From NCBI RefSeq assembly GCF_005938125.1, contig NZ_VCQN01000001.1, forward strand, positions 1,736,001-1,800,000: a stretch of 64,000 nucleotides of DNA. Reading direction: 5' to 3'. Shown here one piece after another: positions 7,466 through 16,720 of the stretch (the stretch's first letter is position 1; every line of letters starts with the position of its first letter). The notes beneath the pieces are model-generated. The model was not told where the DNA came from, searched no databases, and saw only the letters and a list, made by a program, of their open reading frames with translations. A program made the position numbers and the translations under genes. This stretch comes from Bacillus sp. BHET2. GTDB taxonomy: Bacteria; Bacillota; Bacilli; Bacillales; Bacillaceae_B.

Positions 7466-8671
7466 TTAATTCACTAACGTCTTTTTCTGTTTCTTGCTTA
7501 TCCATACCTTTGTCGCCACCAAGCCTACGAGCATAACGAATGCACCAAAGTAGTAGGGAATGTGAATATTCCACTCAAACAGTGTACCAGCAAGTAAAGG
7601 ACCTGCGACGTTTCCAAGACTGAGAAACGAATTATTCAGGCCCATCACCGTACCCTGACGTTCACCTGCCAATTTTGAAATCAGGGAGTTTAACGAAGGG
7701 CGAAGCATCGAATTCCCAATGAAGAAGACCGCTGTAGTAATCAGGACTCCTACAAAATTAGTGGCAAAGTTCATGATAACAAATCCTAATGCACTAATGA
7801 GCAATGAACCGGTCACAACTCTTTCTTCACCGAACCTCTTCGTGGCCCTCCCTACCCCAACCCCCTGGACAAGGGTACCGATGAGTCCGATGATCAAAAT
7901 GATAATCCCCACTTCCTGAGGCCCATATCCGAAATTCTCCAGCGCATAATAGCTGAAGATGGATTGGAAATTGGCCAAGCCGAAACTCATTATGAAAACG
8001 AGCACCAACAAAAATCCGACTGGGCTCATGACAGCATTTTTCATGACTACAAAACGATTCTCTCGCTTTTCATTCAGATCGAAGCTTCTTTTTTCCTTTG
8101 GATAGGATTCAGGTAGTATGATAACAGAGACAATGGCAGCAACCGTGGCCGCAATCCCGGCAAAGATAAATGGATAAGAGAGATCAATTTCTGCGAGCCA
8201 TCCACCAATTCCAGGTCCGATGACGATCCCAAGTCCCATGGAAGCACCAAGAATACCCATGCCTTGACCCCTATTTTCTTCATCCGTTACATCTGAAACA
8301 TAGGCCATAGCAGTAGGCATTAAAGCTGAACCGAATATTCCTGCCAGGATTCTCGACAGGAAAAGCATCCATAAGCCTGTAGCGAAGGCGAAAATAAATT
8401 CAGCCACTGCAAAGCCGATAAGCCCGATCGTAATCAATGGCTTTCTTCCAATTCTGTCAGACAAACGCCCCCAAATGGGAGCAAATAAAAACTGCATAAA
8501 AGCAAATACCGCCACCAATGCTCCAAGTGTTTGGGCATTGGCATTGAATTTTTCTACATAGAAAGGAAGAATGGGAATGACCAGACCAATACCAACCATA
8601 ACGATAAAAAGATTAAAGCTAAGTAGTGCCAGTGGTCCCCGATTTCGTTTCCATCCTTTTGTTTTTGTCAT
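7466..8671 (-). CDS. MFS multidrug efflux transporter (DHA1, Bmr/NorA/TetA-like)
   Basis: A 401-residue protein with 12 predicted membrane segments. Motif A GRLSDRIGRKP lies between segments 2 and 3. The antiporter motif C region GASMGLGIVIGPGIGG lies in segment 5. Both are typical of proton-driven drug exporters of the DHA1 group. AGAAGGA precedes the ATG. The gene sits between yhaN and yhaM, which are adjacent in B. subtilis, so it looks like an insertion into that operon. The substrate cannot be told from sequence. It has its own terminator, while no terminator is seen between yhaN and this gene, so read-through from yhaO-yhaN is possible. Confidence 0.85.
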   Translation of the reverse strand: MTKTKGWKRNRGPLALLSFNLFIVMVGIGLVIPILPFYVEKFNANAQTLGALVAVFAFMQFLFAPIWGRLSDRIGRKPLITIGLIGFAVAEFIFAFATGLWMLFLSRILAGIFGSALMPTAMAYVSDVTDEENRGQGMGILGASMGLGIVIGPGIGGWLAEIDLSYPFIFAGIAATVAAIVSVIILPESYPKEKRSFDLNEKRENRFVVMKNAVMSPVGFLLVLVFIMSFGLANFQSIFSYYALENFGYGPQEVGIIILIIGLIGTLVQGVGVGRATKRFGEERVVTGSLLISALGFVIMNFATNFVGVLITTAVFFIGNSMLRPSLNSLISKLAGERQGTVMGLNNSFLSLGNVAGPLLAGTLFEWNIHIPYYFGAFVMLVGLVATKVWISKKQKKTLVN

Positions 8672-8814
8672 ACAAATTGTTCCTTCTTTCTAGCACTCAT
8701 TTCTCTCCATGCCGACATCATTCTGGTAAGTCAGCAATGGATGCTCTCTCTGATGAAACTCCCTGTAAATTGTACCGAATTCTGAAGCTTATTGCGAGTC
8801 GTTCACTTGTAAAA

Positions 8815-11790
8815 TCAGGAGTTGGTGATCGATTCCTCTCCCATCCTTTTTAATAGAATCGTCTCCTCTGTTGTAAACGCTTCTTTGATATGGGGATGAC
8901 AGGTAAACAATAGCACTTGATGTTGTCTTGCCATTTTCCTTAAAAGTGTCAGAAATGCGTTTGTTCTTTCCCTGTCAAAGTTGACTACTCCATCATCAAT
9001 CAAAACCGGTAACGAATATTTGTCATGGAACGATTGGATGAGTGCGAAGCGAATAGCAATGTAGAGCTGTTCTTTTGTTCCTTGACTGAGTTCAACTGCG
9101 TGAAAGACTTCTCCATCTTTCCTCTCCACTTTGATCATTTCATCTTCCAATAAGTACATGCGATAATAATGTCCTTCAGTCAACTCCCTGAAATTATCCT
9201 CTGCCATCTCCAACACTTTGGGCATTTTCGTTTTCTGATACATTTCCATTGTCTTCTTTAATGACATCTGAGCCACAGTGTATTTAGACCAATCATAGGC
9301 AAGCTCCTGCAGCTCAGCTTTCTTGCTTTGAAACTCTTGAAGGATACCCGAGTAGCTCTTCCCTTCTTCCAGCATCTTGATTTCATATGAAAGGGAGGCA
9401 AGTTCTTTTTGATGGTCGGAAAGATTCATTAAGAGGCCATCTATTTTCTTTGATACACGACTTAGTTCTTTCCTGCTCTCTTCAAGGGAGGGAAATTCAA
9501 GAAAGGTGTGAAAAGTTCTTTCAGTCAGCCTTGTCTTCATCCCGCTGTACTGTGACGATAACCTTGTTTTTTCCTCAAATTTAAGAGCCTTTTCTCGAAA
9601 GTACATTTCATCAGAGCAATCGGCCGTCAGGAGGAGGGATTTTATTTCATCCCTGATCTTTCTCTCCTCAATCGTATGTTTTTCGATTTCAAAGGAGAGG
9701 TACTCTAATTCTGAATCGATATTTTCGTTTGTCAGTTGACGTTTTTCCGCCTCCTGGATGATACTTTTCCATTTCATCAAGGCTTCCTCTATCGTTGTAA
9801 ACGTTAAAGAATGTCGTTTGAACCATTTCTGACTCTCTTCCTCGTAATCATTCATTTTCCGTACAACATGCATTTCTTCTTCATTCAATTCACCATAGGT
9901 TTCATATGCGCCAACAAGTTCTTTCATGTTAGTGAATGCATCCCGTAGCCACTTCCAATGGAAATCTGAAGGTAGGTGCATTGCTTCTTTTAAGTTGGCC
10001 ATCTCTTCCTCACCAAGCAGAATCGCTTTCTCTACTTCCTTCATTCTGTTCCTTAAATTGTTGATTTTCACCTCCTGCTCTTCCAATGAAAGGATGCGTT
10101 GCTTCCATTCATTCCTGTACTCCATTTGCTGCTTCAGGTTATGTTCTGCTTTATCCAAATTGTAACTTTCGTCAACGTCCCCCGGTCGAAGCTCTTTTGC
10201 TCTTGCCTTCGTTCTTTGAAGAATGCGGGATTCTTCCCGGAGATTCCCCTTTGCCAGCATCCCTATAGCACAAATAACCAACACAATCAGCAGACTAACA
10301 CCTGACAAGATGCTATTTCCGTTTACGCCACTCCAAGCACCGAGCCCCAGCAAAAGCAGAAGTGCTGCAGCGCTTAAGACAAGCTGTTTTGAAAAAGAGG
10401 ATTTCTTTCTCCTATAACGTTCTTCTGCATCTTTCACTTGCATATTCAACCATTGGATCTGGTCATGTGATGCCTTTTGGGATGTGTGGGCTTTGACCTT
10501 TCTTTGCAATTCCTGATATTCATCTTCTTCCATTAACCGGTTTTCTAAGATTTCGCATTTTCTCTCTAGGGTATGTCGTTCTTCCTCTTCCCCTTCGTAT
10601 ACCCTTTGCAAGCTTTCCAGCTCATGTATGAGTTTCGTTTGTCGATCTAAGGCTTGTTGGATATGTTCAAACATCGTCAGGCCCGTATCCAATTTTGGTA
10701 TATCTTCCATTTCAACCTGCAAACCTAATTCCCGGATCGTTTCGTTGATTTTCCTACGAATATTTTTCAATTCTCTGTTCCGTTCTGCGCCTTCTTCTTT
10801 CCATTTGAGATAGAATGCCTGTTGTGACAACATCTTTTCCATAAACGGAATATCATCCCTTAAGGATGCGTGGACATCTTCAGACTCTAATTTATGTAAC
10901 AAGTTCTCTTGTTTAGCTGTCAAGGTCTCCAAATAGGACGTTAGTTGTCTTTCTTCACTCTTCAGCTCATTAAGTCGTTCTAACCCTTTTGATGGAAACT
11001 CTATGTCTGCGAGCTGTGAAAGCCGTTCCTTCACTTCCCTGAATTGTACAAGCGTGTCCCAATTTTCATTTACGGAAACGAGATTCTCTCTTCTTTCAGC
11101 CAGTACATCCCTTTCTGATTCCTGCGATAGGATCCGTTCTTCCAACAATTGACGCTTCACTATCAAAGGACCATACTGCTCATTTTTTTCTTTTCCTTCC
11201 CTTACGTCCTTCTCAAGGGATTTTAATTCCGTCAACACCATATTGATTCGGGGTTTTCGGCCGGATTTCTTAAATAGCTGCTCCCTTTCTTTCTGCCAAT
11301 CCTGCTCCTTTTGTAAAAGGAAGTCAGTCCCTGTGGAGCCAGCCGAGAAGAGGTAGCGGTTTAGTTCTTCTTTTTTGAGGCGCTGGATGTTTTGAAGTCC
11401 CTCAAGGTTGAATGAGAAGATATTTTGATAAGTTGCTCTATCCATTTTCCCAAGCAATTGTTGAAGGGTCTCTTCCCCTTCCGTCCTTCCGTCTTCAAAT
11501 TGGATGGTTACATCCCCTGTTGCTTTTCCTTTCGTACGCTCAATGCTCACAATCCCATGACTATCGATTTCGCACAAGAGTTTCCCTCCGTACGTAGACG
11601 ATGATTTCGGCACATATCTCAGAAGTGATTGCTGCTTGGTTGGAAATCCAAATAGAATGCTATGAATAAATGACATGATCGTCGATTTACCTGCTTCATT
11701 TTCTCCATAGAATAATTGGATATCCCCTAATCTATAGTGCTTGTTTTCTATTTTTCCATATCCGTAAATATGAAGTTCGAGTAATTTCAA
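8815..11790 (-). CDS. yhaN: SMC/Rad50-like ATPase YhaN
   Basis: About 991 residues. The N-terminal Walker A (GENEAGKSTIMSFIHS, about residues 29-36) and the C-terminal ABC-type signature and Walker B (LSQGTKEQLYIAIRFAL, then LPVLIDDGVVNFD) flank a very long coiled coil with two short hydrophobic stretches near the middle (about 460-500). This is the SbcC/Rad50 architecture. It probably works with the nuclease YhaO in DNA end processing. The ATG at 11805 is followed by GGAGGTGGAGGAG, which is the ribosome site for a TTG at 11790; TTG is therefore preferred. It follows yhaO by a few bases and is translationally coupled. Confidence 0.88.
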   Translation of the reverse strand: MKLLELHIYGYGKIENKHYRLGDIQLFYGENEAGKSTIMSFIHSILFGFPTKQQSLLRYVPKSSSTYGGKLLCEIDSHGIVSIERTKGKATGDVTIQFEDGRTEGEETLQQLLGKMDRATYQNIFSFNLEGLQNIQRLKKEELNRYLFSAGSTGTDFLLQKEQDWQKEREQLFKKSGRKPRINMVLTELKSLEKDVREGKEKNEQYGPLIVKRQLLEERILSQESERDVLAERRENLVSVNENWDTLVQFREVKERLSQLADIEFPSKGLERLNELKSEERQLTSYLETLTAKQENLLHKLESEDVHASLRDDIPFMEKMLSQQAFYLKWKEEGAERNRELKNIRRKINETIRELGLQVEMEDIPKLDTGLTMFEHIQQALDRQTKLIHELESLQRVYEGEEEERHTLERKCEILENRLMEEDEYQELQRKVKAHTSQKASHDQIQWLNMQVKDAEERYRRKKSSFSKQLVLSAAALLLLLGLGAWSGVNGNSILSGVSLLIVLVICAIGMLAKGNLREESRILQRTKARAKELRPGDVDESYNLDKAEHNLKQQMEYRNEWKQRILSLEEQEVKINNLRNRMKEVEKAILLGEEEMANLKEAMHLPSDFHWKWLRDAFTNMKELVGAYETYGELNEEEMHVVRKMNDYEEESQKWFKRHSLTFTTIEEALMKWKSIIQEAEKRQLTNENIDSELEYLSFEIEKHTIEERKIRDEIKSLLLTADCSDEMYFREKALKFEEKTRLSSQYSGMKTRLTERTFHTFLEFPSLEESRKELSRVSKKIDGLLMNLSDHQKELASLSYEIKMLEEGKSYSGILQEFQSKKAELQELAYDWSKYTVAQMSLKKTMEMYQKTKMPKVLEMAEDNFRELTEGHYYRMYLLEDEMIKVERKDGEVFHAVELSQGTKEQLYIAIRFALIQSFHDKYSLPVLIDDGVVNFDRERTNAFLTLLRKMARQHQVLLFTCHPHIKEAFTTEETILLKRMGEESITNS

Positions 11791-11807
11791 CTCCTCCACC
11801 TCCATTC

Positions 11808-13013
11808 TCAGCCTTTATTGTGCAGTAAATGCTCTGTTTCTTCTATTAAAGAGTTCTTATCATCTCCCTCTAGAGGATCTAGAAATCGATAAATGGACGG
11901 ATGCTCATAGAGTTCTGCAAGGACTTCCTCCCACTCATCCCCAGTCATCGCTTGGAGGGTGAGCATGACTTCCTGTTTGAATGGATCCTGCTCACTGCCG
12001 AGACCGATATTAGCAGAACCTTTGCGTATGCTATGGACCCATTTCAACTCCCCTTGCCACTCATAGTCGGATTGAAGCGCCTCTAAGAGATCTCCATTTT
12101 CGATTCTAACCCTCATTTCCTGGGACAATGATTCCACATCCGTTAAGACGATTTCAATTAACCTGTCCCCGGTCATAGAATCCATTGACTGGTGAATTCG
12201 CTGAAAAACCTCTCCAAACCGCTCTGTCCCTTGAAGGGATACGTTGCACACTTCCCACATCAAGTCATGTGTAGGTATAAACGTGAGCTCTGTATGATGC
12301 TGATTCAGTACGACTTCATAGCACCCCTTTGGCCCCGTTTCCTTACGGTGCCTTCCCTGGATGTTACCTGGGTAGACGATAAATGGCTCTTCATGTAAAA
12401 TACGCCGATCATGTATGTGCCCAAGCGCCCAGTAATGGTACTTCTTCTCCAACAGTTCGTCTATGGAAAATGGGGCATACGTTTCATGAGACGAGTGAAT
12501 GCTTCCTTCACTTCCATGAAGAATTCCGATCATATAGCGATCGCCTGTCCGTTTAGGGTAGCCTGCAATCCGTCTTTCTTTAATATGCCTTGAACCATAA
12601 CTAAATCCGGCAATGTCGACCATTGTCCCATTATTAGTGATATGCTGTTTTACTTCTGTCTCCTCTCGGAAGATATGTATATTGTCCGGCATATCGAGCT
12701 CTAATCGATGGCTCCCCAAATGATCATGGTTGCCATGAATGACGTAAACAGGAATATTGTTTGCCCTTAAGAGATTACATTGTTTCAGTAACTTGGCCTG
12801 AGCCCGAATGCTCCGATCTTCTTCGTCAAACAGGTCTCCGCTTATGATCATGAAATCGATCTGTCTTGCAATCGCCTCTTTAACCACTTTATCAAAAGAG
12901 ACGAAGGTACTATTTTGAATGCGTTCAAACACCTCATTAGGTAAATGCTTAAGTCCTTTAAATGGACTGTCCAAATGTAAGTCAGCTACATGAAAAAACC
13001 GAATACTTTCCAT
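11808..13013 (-). CDS. yhaO: metallophosphoesterase/exonuclease YhaO (SbcD/Mre11-like)
   Basis: A 401-residue protein whose first half has the calcineurin-like phosphoesterase motifs in order: DLHLDSPF, ISGDLFDEED, IHGNHDHLGS, GILHGSEG and ALGHIHDRR. These are the metal ligands of Mre11/SbcD-type nucleases. The C-terminal half is a family-specific accessory region. With YhaN it should form an Mre11-Rad50-like complex. GGGAGGGG precedes the ATG. In B. subtilis yhaONM belongs to the SOS regulon, and a LexA-like box is seen upstream here. Confidence 0.92.
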   Translation of the reverse strand: MESIRFFHVADLHLDSPFKGLKHLPNEVFERIQNSTFVSFDKVVKEAIARQIDFMIISGDLFDEEDRSIRAQAKLLKQCNLLRANNIPVYVIHGNHDHLGSHRLELDMPDNIHIFREETEVKQHITNNGTMVDIAGFSYGSRHIKERRIAGYPKRTGDRYMIGILHGSEGSIHSSHETYAPFSIDELLEKKYHYWALGHIHDRRILHEEPFIVYPGNIQGRHRKETGPKGCYEVVLNQHHTELTFIPTHDLMWEVCNVSLQGTERFGEVFQRIHQSMDSMTGDRLIEIVLTDVESLSQEMRVRIENGDLLEALQSDYEWQGELKWVHSIRKGSANIGLGSEQDPFKQEVMLTLQAMTGDEWEEVLAELYEHPSIYRFLDPLEGDDKNSLIEETEHLLHNKG

Positions 13014-13033
13014 GAAATCCCCTCCCTATTCTA

Positions 13034-13047
13034 CGAATGTACGTTCT
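13034..13047. promoter_or_regulatory. LexA (DinR)-like box before yhaO
   Basis: CGAATGTACGTTCT matches the Bacillus SOS consensus CGAACRNRYGTTYC at 12 of 14 positions. It lies just downstream of the candidate -10, within the 5' leader, 21 bp before the yhaO start. SOS control of yhaO is recorded for B. subtilis, so a real site is likely. Confidence 0.6.
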
Positions 13048-13058
13048 TATATTCTTTC

Positions 13059-13088
13059 ATTATATCCTAAAACAGGGGAATATTTCAG
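13059..13088 (-). promoter_or_regulatory. candidate promoter of yhaO-yhaN
   Basis: On the minus strand a perfect -10 TATAAT (13064-13059) is preceded, 18 bp upstream, by CTGAAA (13088-13083). The LexA-like box lies immediately downstream. Confidence 0.55.
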
Positions 13089-13116
13089 TATGTATTCTTA
13101 ATTTACACGATTCATA

Positions 13117-13147
13117 GAAAAAGCTGCCTCTAATACCGAGACAGCCT
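13117..13147 (-). terminator. terminator after yhaP
   Basis: GGCTGTCTC pairs with GAGGCAGCT on the minus strand and is followed by TTTTTC. Confidence 0.75.
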
Positions 13148-13158
13148 TTCTTCATCCA

Positions 13159-14409
13159 TTATTTTTTTGATGTTAAATCGATTGCTTTCTTAATATCTTT
13201 ATAGGAATTCGATTTCCCATAAAGAAGGACACCTCCACGATAGACACGTGCACCAAACACGCCTAATAGAGTGATACTCACAAGAAGAAGCAAAATGCCG
13301 ATGATCGGCTCATACACTGGTAGATTTAGCATCCCCACACGAAGGAACATGACCATCGGCGTGAAAAACGGGATATAAGACGTCACCGTAACGAAGCTTG
13401 ATTCAGGATTTCCTAGCCCAAACATGGAGATGAAGAATCCAATCATAATCAGGAATGTCATCGGCATGATCATCTGCTGAACATCCTCGATTCTGCTAAC
13501 AAGTGATCCCAATAATGCGGCAAGTGTAGCGTAAAGAAAATACCCTAGTAAAAAGAATATGATGGCATATATAATGACGCTGATCGACAAGGATTCAAAG
13601 CCGAAACCATCAAAAAAACCTCCAACCAACTCATCTTTCTTTCGGATCATCGTAAAATAACCAACTCCGAGGATGACGGCTAATTGAGTTAAACCTACGA
13701 GACCGATCCCGATGATCTTGGCAAACATTTGTTTCACTGGAGACACGCTTGAAATAAGGATCTCCATGACGCGCGAACTCTTCTCTGTCGCCACTTCCAT
13801 AGCGGTCATGTTCGCATATGCAATCACTGAAAAATAAATGAAGAATAAAAGGACATAGACTATGCCCCGTGCCTGACTTAATTCTTCTTCAGACTTTGCT
13901 CCTTCAACCAAGGCCTCCTTTTCAAAGACAACCGGTCCGCTTAACAATGTCAATTCTTCACCTGACAGCTCAAGTTTACTGGCAGCTAGAGAAGATTTCA
14001 CATTTTGCAGGGCAACTTGAAGTTCTCCAGTCACGGTAGAGTCTGATAATGAATTCGATTTAAATAAGGCTTGTGGAAGGCCGTCTGGACTTTCACTCAA
14101 AATCAGTAATCCCTTGAGTTCTTCAGATTCGATTTCGCTCTCGATCTTTTCCGTCGACTGGGAGGCAGGTTCTAATTGAAGCTCACTATTCATGACGTTT
14201 AGTTGCTGAACGAGTGGCTTATACAATTTGCCCGATTCATCCTGTACTGCTACCTTATTCACCTCATCACCGGTGAAGTTCGAAATCACACTATCAAAAT
14301 TCGCCAGAAGCACGAGTGCCGCAGCTATGATAACTGTAGATATGATAAACGACTTCGCTTTGAGCTTAGACATATAAGAATGACCGAGCATTAAGAAGAA
14401 ATTATTCAT
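13159..14409 (-). CDS. yhaP: ABC exporter permease YhaP (ABC-2, NatB-like)
   Basis: A 416-residue protein with one N-terminal membrane helix (about 20-40), a large extracellular domain (about 45-180) and five to six C-terminal helices, the ABC-2 permease plan of NatB-type sodium or drug exporters. Motifs such as TAMEVATEKSSRVMEILISS are characteristic. It overlaps the end of yhaQ by 8 bp, so the two are co-translated. Substrate is unknown; NatAB relatives extrude sodium. Confidence 0.88.
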   Translation of the reverse strand: MNNFFLMLGHSYMSKLKAKSFIISTVIIAAALVLLANFDSVISNFTGDEVNKVAVQDESGKLYKPLVQQLNVMNSELQLEPASQSTEKIESEIESEELKGLLILSESPDGLPQALFKSNSLSDSTVTGELQVALQNVKSSLAASKLELSGEELTLLSGPVVFEKEALVEGAKSEEELSQARGIVYVLLFFIYFSVIAYANMTAMEVATEKSSRVMEILISSVSPVKQMFAKIIGIGLVGLTQLAVILGVGYFTMIRKKDELVGGFFDGFGFESLSISVIIYAIIFFLLGYFLYATLAALLGSLVSRIEDVQQMIMPMTFLIMIGFFISMFGLGNPESSFVTVTSYIPFFTPMVMFLRVGMLNLPVYEPIIGILLLLVSITLLGVFGARVYRGGVLLYGKSNSYKDIKKAIDLTSKK

Positions 14410-15301
14410 AAGAGGTCCCCACCTTTTCTATAAAGATATCGTTTAGAGAAGGTTCCTCTAATTCGAATTTACGAAGGAATCCCTTTTGAACCACGTCATG
14501 AAAGACGCTTTCTGCTGCTGCCTCTGATTCCACTTGAAGGAGGATCCCTTCTGTTGTTTCCTTCAATTTCACAACCCCATCCTTTCCCTTCAGGAACGTG
14601 AGATCAAAGTCTGCATGAATCACTACATTCTTCTTTCCAAAAGAGCGCTTGATTTCCTTCAGCCCGCCATGCACCACTGGACGCCCTTTATGCATGATGC
14701 ACAAGCTTTCACAAAGCTCTTCCACATGCTCCATGCGATGGCTTGAAAATACGATTGTCGTTCCGTTCTTCTTGATTTCCCTGACGGCGTCCTTCAAGAG
14801 CTCGACATTCACCGGATCAAGACCACTAAACGGCTCATCTAAGATCAGTAATTTCGGTTTATGAATGACCGATGCGATAAATTGAATTTTTTGCTGATTT
14901 CCTTTTGACAGTTCTTCCACTTTCTTATTCAGGTATTGAGGAACATTGAAACGCTCTAGCCAGTATTCCAATTCCATCAGGATCGTCTTCTTTTCCATTC
15001 CCCGAAGACGGGCCAAATAGACGATTTGATCGCTTACCTTCATTTTTGGGTACAGTCCTCTTTCTTCAGGCAAATAACCGATCTCGGGACTTGTGGAATA
15101 ATCAATCCCTTTCCCGTTCCATGTGATTTGTCCTTCTGTTGCATCTAACAATCCCAGCACCATTCGAAACGTCGTCGTTTTCCCTGCTCCATTCGCTCCA
15201 AGAAACCCGAACATTTCACTCGGTGGAATTTCAAGTGATAGCTCGTCAACCGCTGTAAAACTCCCAAATTTTTTAGTTACTTGTTGTATTCGCAAACTCA
15301 T
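14402..15301 (-). CDS. yhaQ: ABC transporter ATP-binding protein YhaQ
   Basis: A 299-residue ATPase with Walker A GANGAGKTTTFRMV, Q-loop region YLPEERGLYPKM, signature LSKGNQQKIQFI, Walker B LLILDEPFSGLDPVN and switch His in SSHRMEH. The extended C-terminal region and the EERGLYP feature are typical of NatA-like exporters. It energises YhaP. GGGAG precedes the ATG. Confidence 0.92.
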   Translation of the reverse strand: MSLRIQQVTKKFGSFTAVDELSLEIPPSEMFGFLGANGAGKTTTFRMVLGLLDATEGQITWNGKGIDYSTSPEIGYLPEERGLYPKMKVSDQIVYLARLRGMEKKTILMELEYWLERFNVPQYLNKKVEELSKGNQQKIQFIASVIHKPKLLILDEPFSGLDPVNVELLKDAVREIKKNGTTIVFSSHRMEHVEELCESLCIMHKGRPVVHGGLKEIKRSFGKKNVVIHADFDLTFLKGKDGVVKLKETTEGILLQVESEAAAESVFHDVVQKGFLRKFELEEPSLNDIFIEKVGTSYE

Positions 15302-15494
15302 ATCACCATCTCCCTCCTATTACCCATTGATGTCTACACATCATCCTTTTTCTCAATAGTACTCTACGATTCTACTCATAAAAAGGTTTCATTTTCCAAT
15401 ATTTTTTCATTATCAAACTATTTAGACTTCCCAAAAAAATGATAGTATGAAAAAATAAAAGAGTACATACTTCAATACAAAGGGGTAAACAAAA

Positions 15495-15680
15495 ATGAAC
15501 GTATACAAACTGACGGTTTTTGAAAAAGACGGAAAAAAAATCTTGGATGAATCATTCGAAGCTTCAACTGATAGCGACGCGAAGAAAATGGGGGAAACCA
15601 TGTTAGAAGAAAAAGGCTATTCTGAGCATACCCACCGCTGTACGTCTCCTCTCGGGAAACTTCTGCTGTTTCATGTATAA
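15495..15680 (+). CDS. yhzC: small conserved protein YhzC
   Basis: A 61-residue soluble protein. Its C-terminal signature GYSEHTHRCTSPLGKLLLFH is the part I recognise as conserved among YhzC proteins of Bacillus. AAAGGGGT lies before the ATG. It is divergent from yhaQP and followed by a strong terminator, so it is a single-gene unit. Function is not known. Confidence 0.75.
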   Translation: MNVYKLTVFEKDGKKILDESFEASTDSDAKKMGETMLEEKGYSEHTHRCTSPLGKLLLFHV

Positions 15681-15690
15681 GGGGGTCAAG

Positions 15691-15730
15691 GCATGACAAG
15701 TCGCATCATGTGTCTTGTCATGCTTTTTTT
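15691..15730 (+). terminator. terminator after yhzC
   Basis: Perfect 10-bp arms GCATGACAAG/CTTGTCATGC followed by seven T residues. Confidence 0.9.
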
Positions 15731-15767
15731 ATCAAACTCCACAAAAGAAATCATGATCAGCACCAAC

Positions 15768-15800
15768 GAAAAAAGAACCAACCCTCCTAAGGTTAGTTCT
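15768..15800 (-). terminator. terminator after the enoyl-CoA hydratase gene
   Basis: Minus-strand stem GAACTAACC/GGTTGGTTC followed by TTTTTTC. Confidence 0.8.
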
Positions 15801-15808
15801 TATCAATA

Positions 15809-16603
15809 TTATTCTCCCTTGAATACAGGTCTTCGTTTTTCAACAAATGCCTGAATCCCCTCCTGGTGATCGGATGTTTGACGCATGAGCCATTGACCTT
15901 CTTTTTCAAGATCCAGTGCATGCTGGAGCTTGGCTTTGTTCAATGAAACATATATTTCTTTCGTTTTCAACATAGCTTTCGTCGGCGCAGCCAATACCTG
16001 TTTCGTATAGCGCTCGATGCCTTCCTCCAATTTCCCTGAAGGAATCGCTTCGTCGACCAGGCCTTTCATCAATGCTTCTTGGCCTTCGAATACCTTTCCG
16101 TTCCAAATCAACCGTTTCGCTTTATGTGTTCCCAATCTCTCTTGAAGAAGAAAATGACTTCCTCCATCTGGAATCAAAGCGATGCCGATGAAATTCATGG
16201 CGAGCTTGCTGTCTTCTTCGCATAAGATATAGTCGGAAGCGAGAGCGAGACTCAATCCAAGACCTGCAGCTGCCCCATGAATACCTGTTAGGACCACTTT
16301 CGGCATGGAATAAAGGGTCATCACCAGTTCACTGATCGTATCCATAATCTCGCTGAACTGCGTCTCGCCACTCAATGAAAGCATGGATTTAATATCGCCA
16401 CCTGATGAAAACCCCTTTCCTTCACCTGTTAGGACCAATAATGAAATCGACGGATCATTTTTCACTTCCTTCAATGCTGCAAGCAGCTCTCTCATCAGAC
16501 CGGCATCCAATGCGTTCAGGGATTGAGGCCGATTCAGCTTAAGCCTCGCCACTTTCCCCTCCTTATGTAATTTTACTGTTTCATATTGATTTGACACTGT
16601 CAA
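15809..16603 (-). CDS. yhaR: enoyl-CoA hydratase/isomerase (YhaR-like)
   Basis: A crotonase-fold protein of 264 residues. It has LNRPQSLNALD, the first oxyanion loop GEGKGFSSGGDIKSM and the second, GIHGAAAGLGLSLALASD. Full hydratases carry two glutamates; the position after GLGLSLALASDYILC and the GGSHFLL segment have aspartate or glycine instead, so the exact reaction (hydratase, isomerase or other) is uncertain. The frame is open 18 codons upstream, but GGGGAGGGA precedes the TTG at 16603, which is preferred. It lies 117 bp after the acyl-CoA ligase gene and probably acts with it in fatty-acid breakdown. Confidence 0.85.
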   Translation of the reverse strand: MTVSNQYETVKLHKEGKVARLKLNRPQSLNALDAGLMRELLAALKEVKNDPSISLLVLTGEGKGFSSGGDIKSMLSLSGETQFSEIMDTISELVMTLYSMPKVVLTGIHGAAAGLGLSLALASDYILCEEDSKLAMNFIGIALIPDGGSHFLLQERLGTHKAKRLIWNGKVFEGQEALMKGLVDEAIPSGKLEEGIERYTKQVLAAPTKAMLKTKEIYVSLNKAKLQHALDLEKEGQWLMRQTSDHQEGIQAFVEKRRPVFKGE

Positions 16604-16664
16604 AAAAATCCCTCCCCTTTCTCCAAGCATAGCGTAAATTTCAAATTTCAGGAACAATTAATTC

Positions 16665-16681
16665 GAATAGTTTAACTATTC
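16665..16681. promoter_or_regulatory. perfect 17-bp palindrome, possible operator
   Basis: GAATAGTT and AACTATTC flank a single central T, 62 bp upstream of the enoyl-CoA hydratase start. It is not followed by a T-run, so it is more like a dimer-binding site than a terminator. It does not match the FadR consensus I know from B. subtilis. Confidence 0.4.
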
Positions 16682-16720
16682 AAACGAGAGATCAATCTCC
16701 TAGCCAACCTCTCGTACTGA

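Noticed and set aside
8074-8283. Open frames antiparallel or out of frame within the MFS, yhaN, yheB, thiolase and other genes
   Set aside because: They lie wholly within well-supported genes, have no ribosome sites and no recognisable motifs, so they are shadows.
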